Shown here: in pieces, positions 56,611 to 64,000 of the stretch | Layout of the letters: each line of letters opens with the position of its first letter | Numbering within the stretch: the first letter of the stretch is position 1 | Source: Aureimonas ureilytica DSM 18598 = NBRC 106430 | GTDB lineage: Bacteria > Pseudomonadota > Alphaproteobacteria > Rhizobiales > Rhizobiaceae | Direction of reading: 5' to 3' | Assembly (NCBI RefSeq): GCF_000382705.1 | Contig: NZ_ARQE01000001.1 | Location: 291,551 to 355,550 of the forward strand | DNA: 64,000 bases | Notes under the pieces: generated by a model | Seen by the model: the letters and a program-made list of their open reading frames with translations, nothing else | Told to the model about the DNA's origin: nothing | Databases searched by the model: none | Position numbers and translations under genes: made by a program

Positions 56611-57753
56611 ATGATCACGACACTCGCCGTCGCCAACTATCGCTCGCTTCGCGATCTCGCGATCCCGCTCGGGCGGCTGACGCTGGTGACGGGCGCCAAC
56701 GGCAGCGGCAAGACCAGCCTTTATCGCGCGCTGCGGCTTCTGGCCGAGATCGCGCAGGGCCGGCTCGCCGCGACGCTGGCGGGGGAAGGGGGCTTCGGCT
56801 CGGCGCTCTGGGCGGGGCCGGAGACGATCGGCCGGGCCATGCGGGAGGGCCGCGTTCCCGTTCAGGGCACCGTGCGCTCAGGGCCGGTGAGCCTGCGGCT
56901 CGGCTTTGCCGGCGAAAGCTATGGCTATGCGATCGACCTGGGCATGCCGAGCCCCGAAAACCCCTTTCCGCTCGATCCTGTCATCAAGGGCGAGGCGATG
57001 TGGACGGGCGAGCGCCTGTCGCGCGTCTCGCTCTTTGCCGAACGGCGCAACGCGCTCGTGCGGCTGCGCGCCTCGGACACCGGCGCATGGCGCGACGCGC
57101 TGGACGATCTCTCGCCCTTCGACAGCATGGTGACGCATTGCGCCGATCCGGCGGATGGGTTCGAGCTTCTGGCGATGCGCGAGCGCATGCGCGACTGGCG
57201 CTTCTACGACGCGCTGCGCACCGACCCGGACGCGCCGGCCCGCCGCCCCGGCCTCCTGACCTACACGCCGGTTCTCGCCGGCGACGGCGCCGATCTCGGG
57301 GCCGCGATCGCCACGATCCGCGCGATCGGCGATGCATCGGCGCTGGACCGGACGATCGAGGCCGCCTTTCCCGGCTCGAGCCTCGAGGACGATCCGACCG
57401 GCCTCCGGCTTCGCCAGCACGGGCTTCTGCGCCCGCTCGGACCCTCTGAACTGTCCGACGGAACGCTGCGCTTTCTGCTTCTCACCGCCGCGCTCCTGTC
57501 GCCGCGCCCGCCCGAGCTGATGGTGCTGAACGAGCCGGAAGCGAGCCTTCATCCCGCGCTCATGCCCCCGCTCGCGGAGCTTCTGAACACCGCCGCGCGA
57601 CAGACGCAGATCGTCCTCGTCAGCCACAGCGCGGCGCTGGTCGAGGCGTTGCGCGAGACGGGCGGCTGCGCTGAGGTGCGGCTCGACAAGAGCTTTGGCG
57701 AGACGCAGGCGCCGGATTGCGAGCGGCCGGTCTGGACCTGGCCGAAGCGCTAG
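56611..57753 (+). CDS. AAA family (RecF/SMC-like) ATPase
   Basis: A 380-residue ATPase. Walker A GANGSGKT is near residue 29; later blocks show a signature-like ELSDGTLRFLLL, a Walker B-like MVLNEPEASLHP (usual Asp replaced by Asn, catalytic Glu present) and the VLVSHS switch. No TOPRIM or other effector domain is attached, so it differs from OLD nucleases. It is probably a stand-alone AAA_21-type protein of unknown task. ATG at 56611 has GGAG upstream. Confidence 0.85.
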   Translation: MITTLAVANYRSLRDLAIPLGRLTLVTGANGSGKTSLYRALRLLAEIAQGRLAATLAGEGGFGSALWAGPETIGRAMREGRVPVQGTVRSGPVSLRLGFAGESYGYAIDLGMPSPENPFPLDPVIKGEAMWTGERLSRVSLFAERRNALVRLRASDTGAWRDALDDLSPFDSMVTHCADPADGFELLAMRERMRDWRFYDALRTDPDAPARRPGLLTYTPVLAGDGADLGAAIATIRAIGDASALDRTIEAAFPGSSLEDDPTGLRLRQHGLLRPLGPSELSDGTLRFLLLTAALLSPRPPELMVLNEPEASLHPALMPPLAELLNTAARQTQIVLVSHSAALVEALRETGGCAEVRLDKSFGETQAPDCERPVWTWPKR

Positions 57754-57889
57754 CGAGCCGCTTGGCTCGCTCGCAGGCGCTCCGAACAGGCGCGAGGCTG
57801 GCGACCTCTCGGCGGCGCTGACGGGAAATGCGCGGGCCCGCCGCCCGGCGGCCATGGCGAGCCCCCGGTCGCTCCGCTACATCGCCTCC

Positions 57890-58711
57890 ATGGTCGCTCC
57901 GCATCCCCCCGTCTCGTCGCCGTCCTCGGCCAAATCCGCTTCCCACCGCGCCGCGTGGCGCGACCGGCTGCGGGAGCTCTATATCGGCGAGGAGGCGCGG
58001 GACGTCCGCTTTCAATGGGCGGTCGGGATCGTCGATCTGGCGATCATCGTCTTCTTCATCTTCGCGCCCGTCCTTGCCGAGGAGCCGAGCTTTCTCTGGA
58101 TCGACTATTCCGTCGCGGTGCTGCTGATCCTCGATCTCGGCACGCGGGCGCTCGCCGCGCGCTCCTTCCGCCGCTGGATCGCTCGGCCGACGGTCTGGGT
58201 CGATTTCATCGTGCTCGCGACGCTGCTCGCCCCGCTCTGGCTCGCCAATCTCGGCTTCCTGCGCATCCTGCGGCTCTGGACCCTGTCGAAGAAGGACCTC
58301 TTCTGGCGCTCGCTGCGCCGGCGCGGCTATCAGGAATGGGAGGATGTCGGGCGCGCCGCGATCAATCTCCTGACCTGCCTCTTCGTCATCACCGGCTTCG
58401 TCTACACCGCCTTCGCGCAGGAGGGGTCGGGCATGGAGGGCTATGTCGACGCGCTCTACTTCACGGTCGCCACCGTGACGACGACGGGCTTCGGCGACAT
58501 CACCCTGCCGGGCACGGCCGGCAAGCTGACCTCGATCGTCACCATGATCGTCGGCATCTCGCTCTTCGTTCGCTTGGCGCAGGCCCTCTTCAAACCCTAC
58601 AAGGTCTTCTTTCCCTGCCCTCAATGCGCGCTGCAGCGGCACGATCCGGACGCCGTCCATTGCAAGGCCTGCGGCCATATTCTCGCGATCCCCGACGAGG
58701 GGGCGGATTGA
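57890..58711 (+). CDS. Ion (potassium) channel with C-terminal zinc ribbon
   Basis: A 273-residue protein with six hydrophobic segments like voltage-gated K+ channels. The pore loop reads TVATVTTTGFGD, a filter close to but not the usual TVGYG. A short S4-like FLRILRLWTLSKK segment has few charges. The C-terminus has two CxxC pairs (CPQC and CKAC), a zinc ribbon. Alternative ATG at 57854. It ends 7 bp before a parS site. Confidence 0.85.
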   Translation: MVAPHPPVSSPSSAKSASHRAAWRDRLRELYIGEEARDVRFQWAVGIVDLAIIVFFIFAPVLAEEPSFLWIDYSVAVLLILDLGTRALAARSFRRWIARPTVWVDFIVLATLLAPLWLANLGFLRILRLWTLSKKDLFWRSLRRRGYQEWEDVGRAAINLLTCLFVITGFVYTAFAQEGSGMEGYVDALYFTVATVTTTGFGDITLPGTAGKLTSIVTMIVGISLFVRLAQALFKPYKVFFPCPQCALQRHDPDAVHCKACGHILAIPDEGAD

Positions 58712-58717
58712 CCGCGC

Positions 58718-58733
58718 TGTTTCACGTGAAACG
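58718..58733. promoter_or_regulatory. parS: parS site (15 of 16)
   Basis: TGTTTCACGTGAAACG matches the parS consensus in 15 of 16 positions, with an intact 14-bp core GTTTCACGTGAAAC. It is squeezed between the ends of the convergent ion channel and copA genes, 41 kb from the oriC candidate. Confidence 0.88.
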
Positions 58734-61223
58734 TCAGTCGCCCCGGCCAGAGCGCAGGCCGTTGAGGAGAACCAGCGTGCTCGACAGGCCCATCGCGGCG
58801 GCCGCCCAGACCGGCGAAAGCAGAAGGCCGAAGGCCGGATACAGCGCGCCGGCGGCGACCGGGATCAGAAGCACGTTGTAGCCGAAGGCCCAGCCGAGAT
58901 TCTGGCGGATATTGCCGAGCACCGAGCGCGACAGGCGAAGCGCGCGCGGCACGTTGCCGGGCGAGGGCGCGACGAGCACGATGTCGGCCGCCTCGATCGC
59001 GACATCGGTGCCGGAGCCGACGGCCATGCCGATCTCGGCGGCGGCGAGCGCGGGCGCGTCGTTGATCCCGTCGCCCACGAAGAGCACCGGCCCGTGCTCG
59101 CGCTGAAGCCGGCGGATCGCCTCGACCTTGCCCTCGGGCAGGACCTCGGCGACGGTCTCGTCGATGCCGAGCTTGCGGGCGACGGCCTCGGCCGTGCGCC
59201 GGTCGTCGCCGCTGACGAGCGCCGTGCGCAAGCCCTCGCGCTTCAGGGCGGCGATGGCGTCGGCCGCCTCCTCGCGGATCGGATCGCTGACGGCGAGAAG
59301 CGCCGCGAGCTGGCCGTCCAGCGCCAGGAAGAGCGGCGTCGCGCCGCTCTCGGCCAGCGCTTGAGCCTGTGCATCGAAGGGGGCGGCGTCGAGCCCCAGC
59401 CGCTCCATGAAGCGCCTCGCGCCGATCTCGACCCGCCGTCCCTCCACCTCGGCTCGCAGGCCAAAGCCGGGCAGCGCTTCCGCGCCGGTGACGGGCGCGA
59501 GCGCGAGGCCGCGCGCCTTGGCGGCGTCTAGCAGCGCATGGGCGATCGGGTGTTCCGAACGCGCTTCGGCGGAGGCGGACAGGCGCAGGGCCTCGTTCGC
59601 GTCGAAGCCGGGCGCGGTCTGGATGCGCTCCAGCGTGGGGCGGCCGAGCGTCAGCGTTCCCGTCTTGTCGAAGGCGACGATGCGGGCGTCGCCGAGCGCC
59701 TGCAGGGCTTCGCCGCGCCGGAACAGAATGCCCTGACGCGCCGCGCGGCCGGTGCCGACGAGGATCGAGGTCGGCGTCGCCAGACCCATGGCGCAGGGGC
59801 AAGCGATGATGAGGACGGCGACGGCCGCGCTCAGCGCGTGGGGCAGGGCGGGCGTGGGGCCGAGCGCCAGCCAGAGCGCGAAGGTGGCGAGCGCGGCGGC
59901 GATCACGGCCGGCACGAACCAGAGCGTCACCCGGTCCACCAGCGCCTGGATCGGCAGCTTGCCGCCCTGCGCCTCTTCCACCATGCGCAGGATGCCGGAG
60001 AGAACCGTGTCCCCGCCGACCTTCTCGACGCGCAGGGTCAGCGCGCCCGCGCCGTTCACCGTGCCGCCCGTCAGCGCCGCGCCGCTCTCCTTGCGCACGG
60101 GCGCGGGCTCGCCGGTCAGCATGGCCTCGTCCACGAAGCTCGCGCCCTCCTCGACCCGCCCGTCGGCCGGCACGCGCTCGCCGGGGCGGATCGCCACGAG
60201 ATCGCCAGCGCGAAGCGCGTCGATGGGAACGCGCTGGCTCTGGCCGTCCGCGCCGATCCGCTCGGCCTCGGCCGGCTGGAGCTTGGCGAGCGCGCGGATC
60301 GCCTGACCCGTCCGGCCCCTGGCGCGCGCTTCCATCCAGCGGCCGATGAGCACCAGCGCGACGATGACGCTCGCCGCCTCGTAATAGACATGCACGGCCT
60401 CGGCCGGCAGAAGCGCGGGCGCGAAGGTCGCGACCAGCGAATAGGAATAGGCTGCGAGCGTGCCGATCGCGACCAGCGAGTTCATGTCCGGCGCGCCCTT
60501 GATGAGGAGCGGCAGGCCGATGCGATAGAAGCGCAGGCCGGGGCCGAAGAGCACGAGCGTCGCCAGCACGGCCTGGATGCGCCAGCTCGTCTCCATGCCG
60601 ATCGTGCCGGCCACGGCGTGATGCAGAGCGGGCACGAGATGGCCGCCCATTTCCACGACGAAGAGCGGCGCGGCCAGCGCCAGCGCCAGAAGCGCGCGGT
60701 GCTTGAGGCCGCGCGTTTCGGCGTCGGCGCGGGCCGCGCGCTCGTCCCGCCTCGCTTGCGGCGGCGTGTCGCCTTCGAGGCGCGCGTCGTAGCCGGCCTC
60801 TTCCACGGCGGCGACGAGATCGGCCGGGGCGAGCGCGGGCGAGGCCGTGACATGGGCCTGGCCCGTCGCGAGGTTGACCGTGGCTTCGCCGACGCCCGGC
60901 AGGGCGCGGAGCGCGCGCTCGACGCGGCCGACGCAGGACGCGCAGCTCATGCCCTCGACGCTCAAGGCGATCCGGCGCGGCGGCACGTCGTAGCCGGCCT
61001 CCTCGATCGCCCGGACGGCGGCGGCGGCATCGGCCTCACCCGCAAAGCGCAGGCTGGCCTCGCCGGTCGCGAGATTGACCGAAGCCTCGGTGACATCGGG
61101 CAGGGCGCGGAGCGCGCGCTCGACGCGGCCGACGCAGGAGGCGCAACTCATGCCTTCGACCGGCAGCGTGAGCCGGGAGGGCGAGGCAGAGGAAAGATGC
61201 CGGGTGGGAAGGGTTTCGTTCAT
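58734..61223 (-). CDS. copA: Copper-exporting P1B-type ATPase
   Basis: An 829-residue copper efflux pump of the inner membrane. Two N-terminal HMA domains carry GMSCASC at 24-30 and 91-97, followed by eight transmembrane helices. The CPC ion motif is in IIACPCAMGLATP, with DKTGTLTLG phosphorylation and GDGINDAPALA hinge motifs. The ATG at 61223 is chosen. It is divergent from a copper chaperone gene across a gap with a CueR-like operator. Confidence 0.96.
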   Translation of the reverse strand: MNETLPTRHLSSASPSRLTLPVEGMSCASCVGRVERALRALPDVTEASVNLATGEASLRFAGEADAAAAVRAIEEAGYDVPPRRIALSVEGMSCASCVGRVERALRALPGVGEATVNLATGQAHVTASPALAPADLVAAVEEAGYDARLEGDTPPQARRDERAARADAETRGLKHRALLALALAAPLFVVEMGGHLVPALHHAVAGTIGMETSWRIQAVLATLVLFGPGLRFYRIGLPLLIKGAPDMNSLVAIGTLAAYSYSLVATFAPALLPAEAVHVYYEAASVIVALVLIGRWMEARARGRTGQAIRALAKLQPAEAERIGADGQSQRVPIDALRAGDLVAIRPGERVPADGRVEEGASFVDEAMLTGEPAPVRKESGAALTGGTVNGAGALTLRVEKVGGDTVLSGILRMVEEAQGGKLPIQALVDRVTLWFVPAVIAAALATFALWLALGPTPALPHALSAAVAVLIIACPCAMGLATPTSILVGTGRAARQGILFRRGEALQALGDARIVAFDKTGTLTLGRPTLERIQTAPGFDANEALRLSASAEARSEHPIAHALLDAAKARGLALAPVTGAEALPGFGLRAEVEGRRVEIGARRFMERLGLDAAPFDAQAQALAESGATPLFLALDGQLAALLAVSDPIREEAADAIAALKREGLRTALVSGDDRRTAEAVARKLGIDETVAEVLPEGKVEAIRRLQREHGPVLFVGDGINDAPALAAAEIGMAVGSGTDVAIEAADIVLVAPSPGNVPRALRLSRSVLGNIRQNLGWAFGYNVLLIPVAAGALYPAFGLLLSPVWAAAAMGLSSTLVLLNGLRSGRGD

Positions 61224-61278
61224 GGCTCGGGCGTCCGACACTATCGCGATCACAGCTCCTGGACAGGGCCGCCCATCT

Positions 61279-61309
61279 CAAATGGAAGCCTCCCGCGCGG
61301 GAAGGTCAA
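61279..61309 (-). promoter_or_regulatory. CueR/HmrR-type (MerR family) promoter of copA
   Basis: On the copA strand a TTGACC -35 (61304-61309), a 19-bp spacer containing the imperfect dyad CTTCCCGCG / CGGGAGGC, and a CATTTG -10 (61279-61284) match the over-long MerR-type promoters activated by CueR when copper is present. The regulator gene is not in the window. Start of transcription would be about 50 bp upstream of copA. Confidence 0.65.
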
Positions 61310-61426
61310 GGGCGAGCGGGTTTGGAAGATTAGCATTGCCGCCGATGCTCCGAGCGCGTTCCGCGCGACCCTTGCCGAGACGGGGGCGGAGCGCCCATGT
61401 CTGGCAAAGGCACAAGGAGAGTTCCC

Positions 61427-61627
61427 ATGAGATTGCGGATCGACGACATGACCTGCGACGGCTGCGCCCGCGCGGTGACGCGTACCATCCAGCGCCTCGA
61501 CCCGGAGGCACAGGTCGCGGTGGACCGGCCAGGCGGCACGGCGGACGTGACCACGAAGGCCGAGGGCGAGGCGCTGGTGAGCGCGTTGACCAAGGCCGGC
61601 TATCCCGCCGAAGTGCTCGCCGCCTGA
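61427..61627 (+). CDS. copZ: Heavy-metal-associated domain copper chaperone
   Basis: A 66-residue HMA protein with the metal-binding MTCDGC at residues 8-13. It would carry Cu(I) to CopA. AAGGAG lies 10 bases before the ATG at 61427; an in-frame ATG ten codons earlier is unlikely. It runs opposite to copA from the shared intergenic region. The divergent pair is the usual copper-efflux unit. Confidence 0.9.
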   Translation: MRLRIDDMTCDGCARAVTRTIQRLDPEAQVAVDRPGGTADVTTKAEGEALVSALTKAGYPAEVLAA

Positions 61628-62026
61628 TGGGCTGGCGGGCGAGTTTCGAGATGGCGCGAGGTTGAACGCGCGCGAGGGTCGTCACGCTGTCGTCGTGATC
61701 GCGCCTTTGAACGGCAGGATGGGCCTATCGAGGGAAGGGGCAAGGTTGAGAGGGCAACGGGCTCGCCGGTTGCGCCGCCCATTTCTCCACTGGCCCCGCG
61801 ACAGGCGCGCTCGATACCGTGGGAAGGCTGGTCCCTCACATACGCACCATCCGCAAAATTTCAGACAGTCGCTAAGCCGGCTTACCGCTACACGATGCGA
61901 AGACGGGACGCGCCCGCCTGAGCTTCGTTCTTCACGAGACCGCCGGCTTCGCTTTTCCCTTCGTCGTAGGGGCTTCGGAGGCGAGACCTGTTCGGCGCCG
62001 CAAGGAGCCGGGGCCGATCCGTTGCC
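61628..62026. other. Gene-free gap, copZ to gamma carbonic anhydrase
   Basis: This 399-bp stretch has no supported gene, RNA or repeat. A slightly AT-richer patch is at 61835-61880. I see no motif worth naming. Confidence 0.3.
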
Positions 62027-62563
62027 TCAAACGCCCTCGACCACCCGCAATCCGCCGCGAAAGCGCCGGGCGTTTTCGACATAGGTCTCGGCCGAGCGCT
62101 TGAGGCCGGCAAGCGTCGCCTCGTCCAATTGGCGCACGGCCTTGGCCGGGGCGCCGATGATGAGCGAGCCTTCCGGAAATTCCTTGCCTTCCGTCACCAG
62201 CGCGCCCGCGCCGACCAGGCAGTTGGGGCCGATGCGCGCGCCGTTCAGCACCGTCGCGCCCATGCCGATCAGCGTGTTGTCGCCGATCGTGCAGCCATGG
62301 ACGATGGCGTGATGGCCGATCGTGCAGCCCGCGCCGATGGCGAGCGGGAAGCCCGGATCGACATGGAGCATCGCGCCTTCCTGGATGTTGGTGCGCGCGC
62401 CGACCGTGATCGTGTCCCGGTCGCCGCGCAGCACCGCGCCGAACCAGACGCCGACATCCTCACCGAGCGTGACGTCCCCGATCACATGCGCGTCGGGCGC
62501 GATGAAGAGGCGGTCGGGCGAGGGGAGCTTCGGCGTCAGATCGTCGAGGGCATAGACGGGCAT
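62027..62563 (-). CDS. Gamma carbonic anhydrase family protein
   Basis: A 178-residue left-handed beta-helix protein with hexapeptide repeats. The zinc-binding histidines appear in GPDHVIG-like and CTIGHHAIVHGCTIG blocks, with the conserved GNVWFGAVLRGDRD-like stretch near residue 40. The family includes zinc- or iron-dependent carbonic anhydrases and non-catalytic relatives such as YrdA/CaiE, so enzyme activity is uncertain. It is followed on the same strand by the M20 peptidase gene's neighbour, 16 bp away. Confidence 0.92.
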   Translation of the reverse strand: MPVYALDDLTPKLPSPDRLFIAPDAHVIGDVTLGEDVGVWFGAVLRGDRDTITVGARTNIQEGAMLHVDPGFPLAIGAGCTIGHHAIVHGCTIGDNTLIGMGATVLNGARIGPNCLVGAGALVTEGKEFPEGSLIIGAPAKAVRQLDEATLAGLKRSAETYVENARRFRGGLRVVEGV

Positions 62564-62578
62564 GGGAACCTTCCTTGG

Positions 62579-63769
62579 TCAGACGCTGGGGCTCAGGAGC
62601 TCGCAGGCGGCGAGCGACAGGGCGACGACGCCGTTGCGGATGGCGCGCTCGTCCGGCTGATAGTCCGAATTGTGAAGCTCGTCCCGCCGGCCCGGCGTCA
62701 TGGAGCCGATGCCGAGCTGGAAGGCCGGCACCTTTTCGCCGATCAGCGCGAAATCCTCCGCGCCGAGCGAGGGGCTGGCTTCCAGAAGCGCCTCGCGGCC
62801 GAAGTGGTTTTCCACCGCGCGCATCGTGGCGCGCATCACCCGCTCGTCGCTGACGAGCGGCGGCGTGCCGCGCTCCCAGTCGAGCCGGCATTCGAGGCGC
62901 AAGGACGTGGAGACGCCCTCGCAATGACGCCGGATCGCCGCCTCCATCGCCACGCGGTCGGCTTCCAGATGGGTGCGCACCGTGCCTTGGAGGCGCACGG
63001 CGTCCGGAATGATGTTGGGCGCGAGCCCGCCTTCGATGACGCCGAGCGTCAGGACGATCGGGCGCATCGGGTCCATCTCGCGCGAGACGATGGTCTGGAG
63101 CTGCAGGACCAGCGTCGCGGCGCCGACGATCGGATCGGCGGTGAGATGCGGGCGCGCCGCATGGCCCGAGCGGCCCGAGACGGTGATGGTGAACTCGTCC
63201 GACGAGCCGCCCGCGACGCCCGGTGTGAAGGAAAAGCTGCCGACCGGCTCGCCGGGATAATTGTGGAAGCCGAGCGCCAGATCGACGCCCTCCAGCGCGC
63301 CGTCCTGCATCATCCTGGCCGCGCCGCTGTCGGAGACCTCCTCGGCCGGCTGGAACATCAGCTCGATGCGCCCCGAGAGATCGGGCGCGATGCGCTGGAG
63401 CACTTCGGCGACGCCGATCAGCGTCGCAGTGTGAAGATCGTGGCCGCAGGCATGCATCTTGCCGGGAACGGTCGAGGCATAGGGCAGGCCCGTCTGTTCC
63501 TGGATCGGCAGCGCGTCCATGTCGGCGCGCAGCAGAACGGTCGGGCCGGGGCGGCCGGTGTCGATCGTCGCCATGACGCCCGTGCCGCCGATTTGGGTGC
63601 GATGGGGCACGCCGATGCGCGCGAGTTCGCGGGCCACCACGCCGCTGGTGCGCACCTCCTCATGGGCGAGTTCGGGATGGGCGTGAAGATCGCGGCGGAT
63701 GTCGATGAGCGCGGGTTCGATCTCGCCGGCGATCGCCTCGATCCGGGGTCCGATATGGTTGCTGGTCAT
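62579..63769 (-). CDS. M20 family amidohydrolase/peptidase
   Basis: A 396-residue zinc-dependent hydrolase of the M20D (hippurate hydrolase-like) type. Metal ligands are seen in ACGHDLHTAT, the catalytic Glu in FQPAEEVSDSGA and the dimer-domain GRSGHAARPHL. Members cleave N-acyl amino acids or peptides such as N-acetyl-amino acids; the substrate here is unknown. ATG at 63769 is set by homology over a longer frame. It lies 15 bp upstream of the carbonic anhydrase gene and is probably transcribed with it. Confidence 0.93.
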   Translation of the reverse strand: MTSNHIGPRIEAIAGEIEPALIDIRRDLHAHPELAHEEVRTSGVVARELARIGVPHRTQIGGTGVMATIDTGRPGPTVLLRADMDALPIQEQTGLPYASTVPGKMHACGHDLHTATLIGVAEVLQRIAPDLSGRIELMFQPAEEVSDSGAARMMQDGALEGVDLALGFHNYPGEPVGSFSFTPGVAGGSSDEFTITVSGRSGHAARPHLTADPIVGAATLVLQLQTIVSREMDPMRPIVLTLGVIEGGLAPNIIPDAVRLQGTVRTHLEADRVAMEAAIRRHCEGVSTSLRLECRLDWERGTPPLVSDERVMRATMRAVENHFGREALLEASPSLGAEDFALIGEKVPAFQLGIGSMTPGRRDELHNSDYQPDERAIRNGVVALSLAACELLSPSV

Positions 63770-64000
63770 CGCTCTCGTCTTCCTGTTCAGCGCTGGGGCC
63801 AACGCGCTCGCGGCTCGCCCCGGCGCCGAGCGGCACCTTGGCGGGGCGTTTCTCCCCGCGTCTTGTCCCGCGTTTTGCCGGCGGTTTCCAGTGCGAAGCC
63901 GCGTTGCGTGCCACGCCGGGACGAAGCCTCGTGCGGTCGCGCGAAAATGAGGTGACATTGACGTTTACGGAAGAGTAGATTCTTCGCGCTTGCCCTATCT
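63770..64000. other. Right edge, upstream of the M20 gene
   Basis: The last 231 bases contain no supported gene. The M20 promoter must lie here. A frame antisense to the gene start remains open at the edge but shows no homology I recognise. Confidence 0.3.

Noticed and set aside
56611-57753. AAA ATPase as part of an OLD/Gabija-type defence system
   Set aside because: There is no TOPRIM or helicase partner; neighbours are an oxidoreductase and a channel.

Overview
The window looks like the replication-origin region of a GC-rich alphaproteobacterium of the order Hyphomicrobiales (Rhizobiales). The evidence is the gene set and its order: parA-rsmG-mnmG-mnmE, rho, hemJ, hemE, a probable oriC, then maf-aroE-coaE-dnaQ-secB-fxsA-tim44-mltA-smr, with hslU, hslV, hisB-hisH-hisA-hisF-hisE and coaA further on. 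This is the classic hemE/maf origin neighbourhood of rhizobia and relatives, with insertions. High GC and family-level resemblance would fit an Aurantimonadaceae-like genome, but that placement is a guess.

Layout. Positions 1-6,100 run leftward: parA, rsmG, mnmG, a Uma2-type gene (+), a GNAT gene and mnmE. From 6,200 to 9,650 lies a rightward accessory block: a PadR regulator with a His/Gly-rich N-terminus, a SPATA20-like thioredoxin-fold protein and an ArsC-family reductase. From 9,700 to 12,400 runs a leftward unit rho, HEPN protein, unknown protein, ybaK. A gluconate module (gntK-gntP), hemJ, a small ATPase and hemE follow. Positions 17,093-17,774 are non-coding, rich in GANTC sites, with two DnaA-box-like 9-mers; this is the oriC candidate. 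To its right, maf, aroE, an NTF2-like gene, coaE and dnaQ run away from it, and genes to its left mostly run leftward, so transcription is largely co-directional with replication. Then come a PAS-GGDEF protein, secB, fxsA, tim44, mltA, smr, an XRE regulator and an RND efflux pair (26.8-31.7 kb).

From 31.9 to 47.4 kb lie mostly accessory genes: a GT29-like protein, small membrane proteins, a DUF1402 protein, an Lrp regulator facing an aspartate racemase-like gene, a class II amidotransferase, an MFS transporter, hslU, a LuxR solo, alkB, a second GGDEF protein, an OpgG-type glucan protein, an epoxide hydrolase-like gene and a PilZ protein. From 47.5 to 54.1 kb is the coaA-hisE-hisF-hisA-hisH-DUF2628-hisB block plus hslV. 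From 54.1 kb to the end are a CsbD-like protein, two oxidoreductases, an AAA ATPase, an ion channel, copper export (copA, copZ), a gamma-class carbonic anhydrase-like protein and an M20 peptidase.

How it works together: ParA with strong parS sites at 1,549, 49,804 and 58,718 would drive origin segregation around the oriC at about 17.4 kb. tRNA and rRNA modification (MnmG, MnmE, RsmG), heme synthesis (HemE, HemJ), histidine synthesis and CoA synthesis (CoaA, CoaE) are housekeeping. The most unusual items are a HEPN/unknown gene pair inside the rho transcription unit, a tRNA-Ser 3-prime fragment lying antisense to the end of a DUF2628 gene in the his operon, a 163-bp near-perfectly centred palindrome abutting hslU, and a five-hairpin cluster between hisB and hslV. 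No CRISPR array, rRNA, complete tRNA, transposase or integrase was seen.
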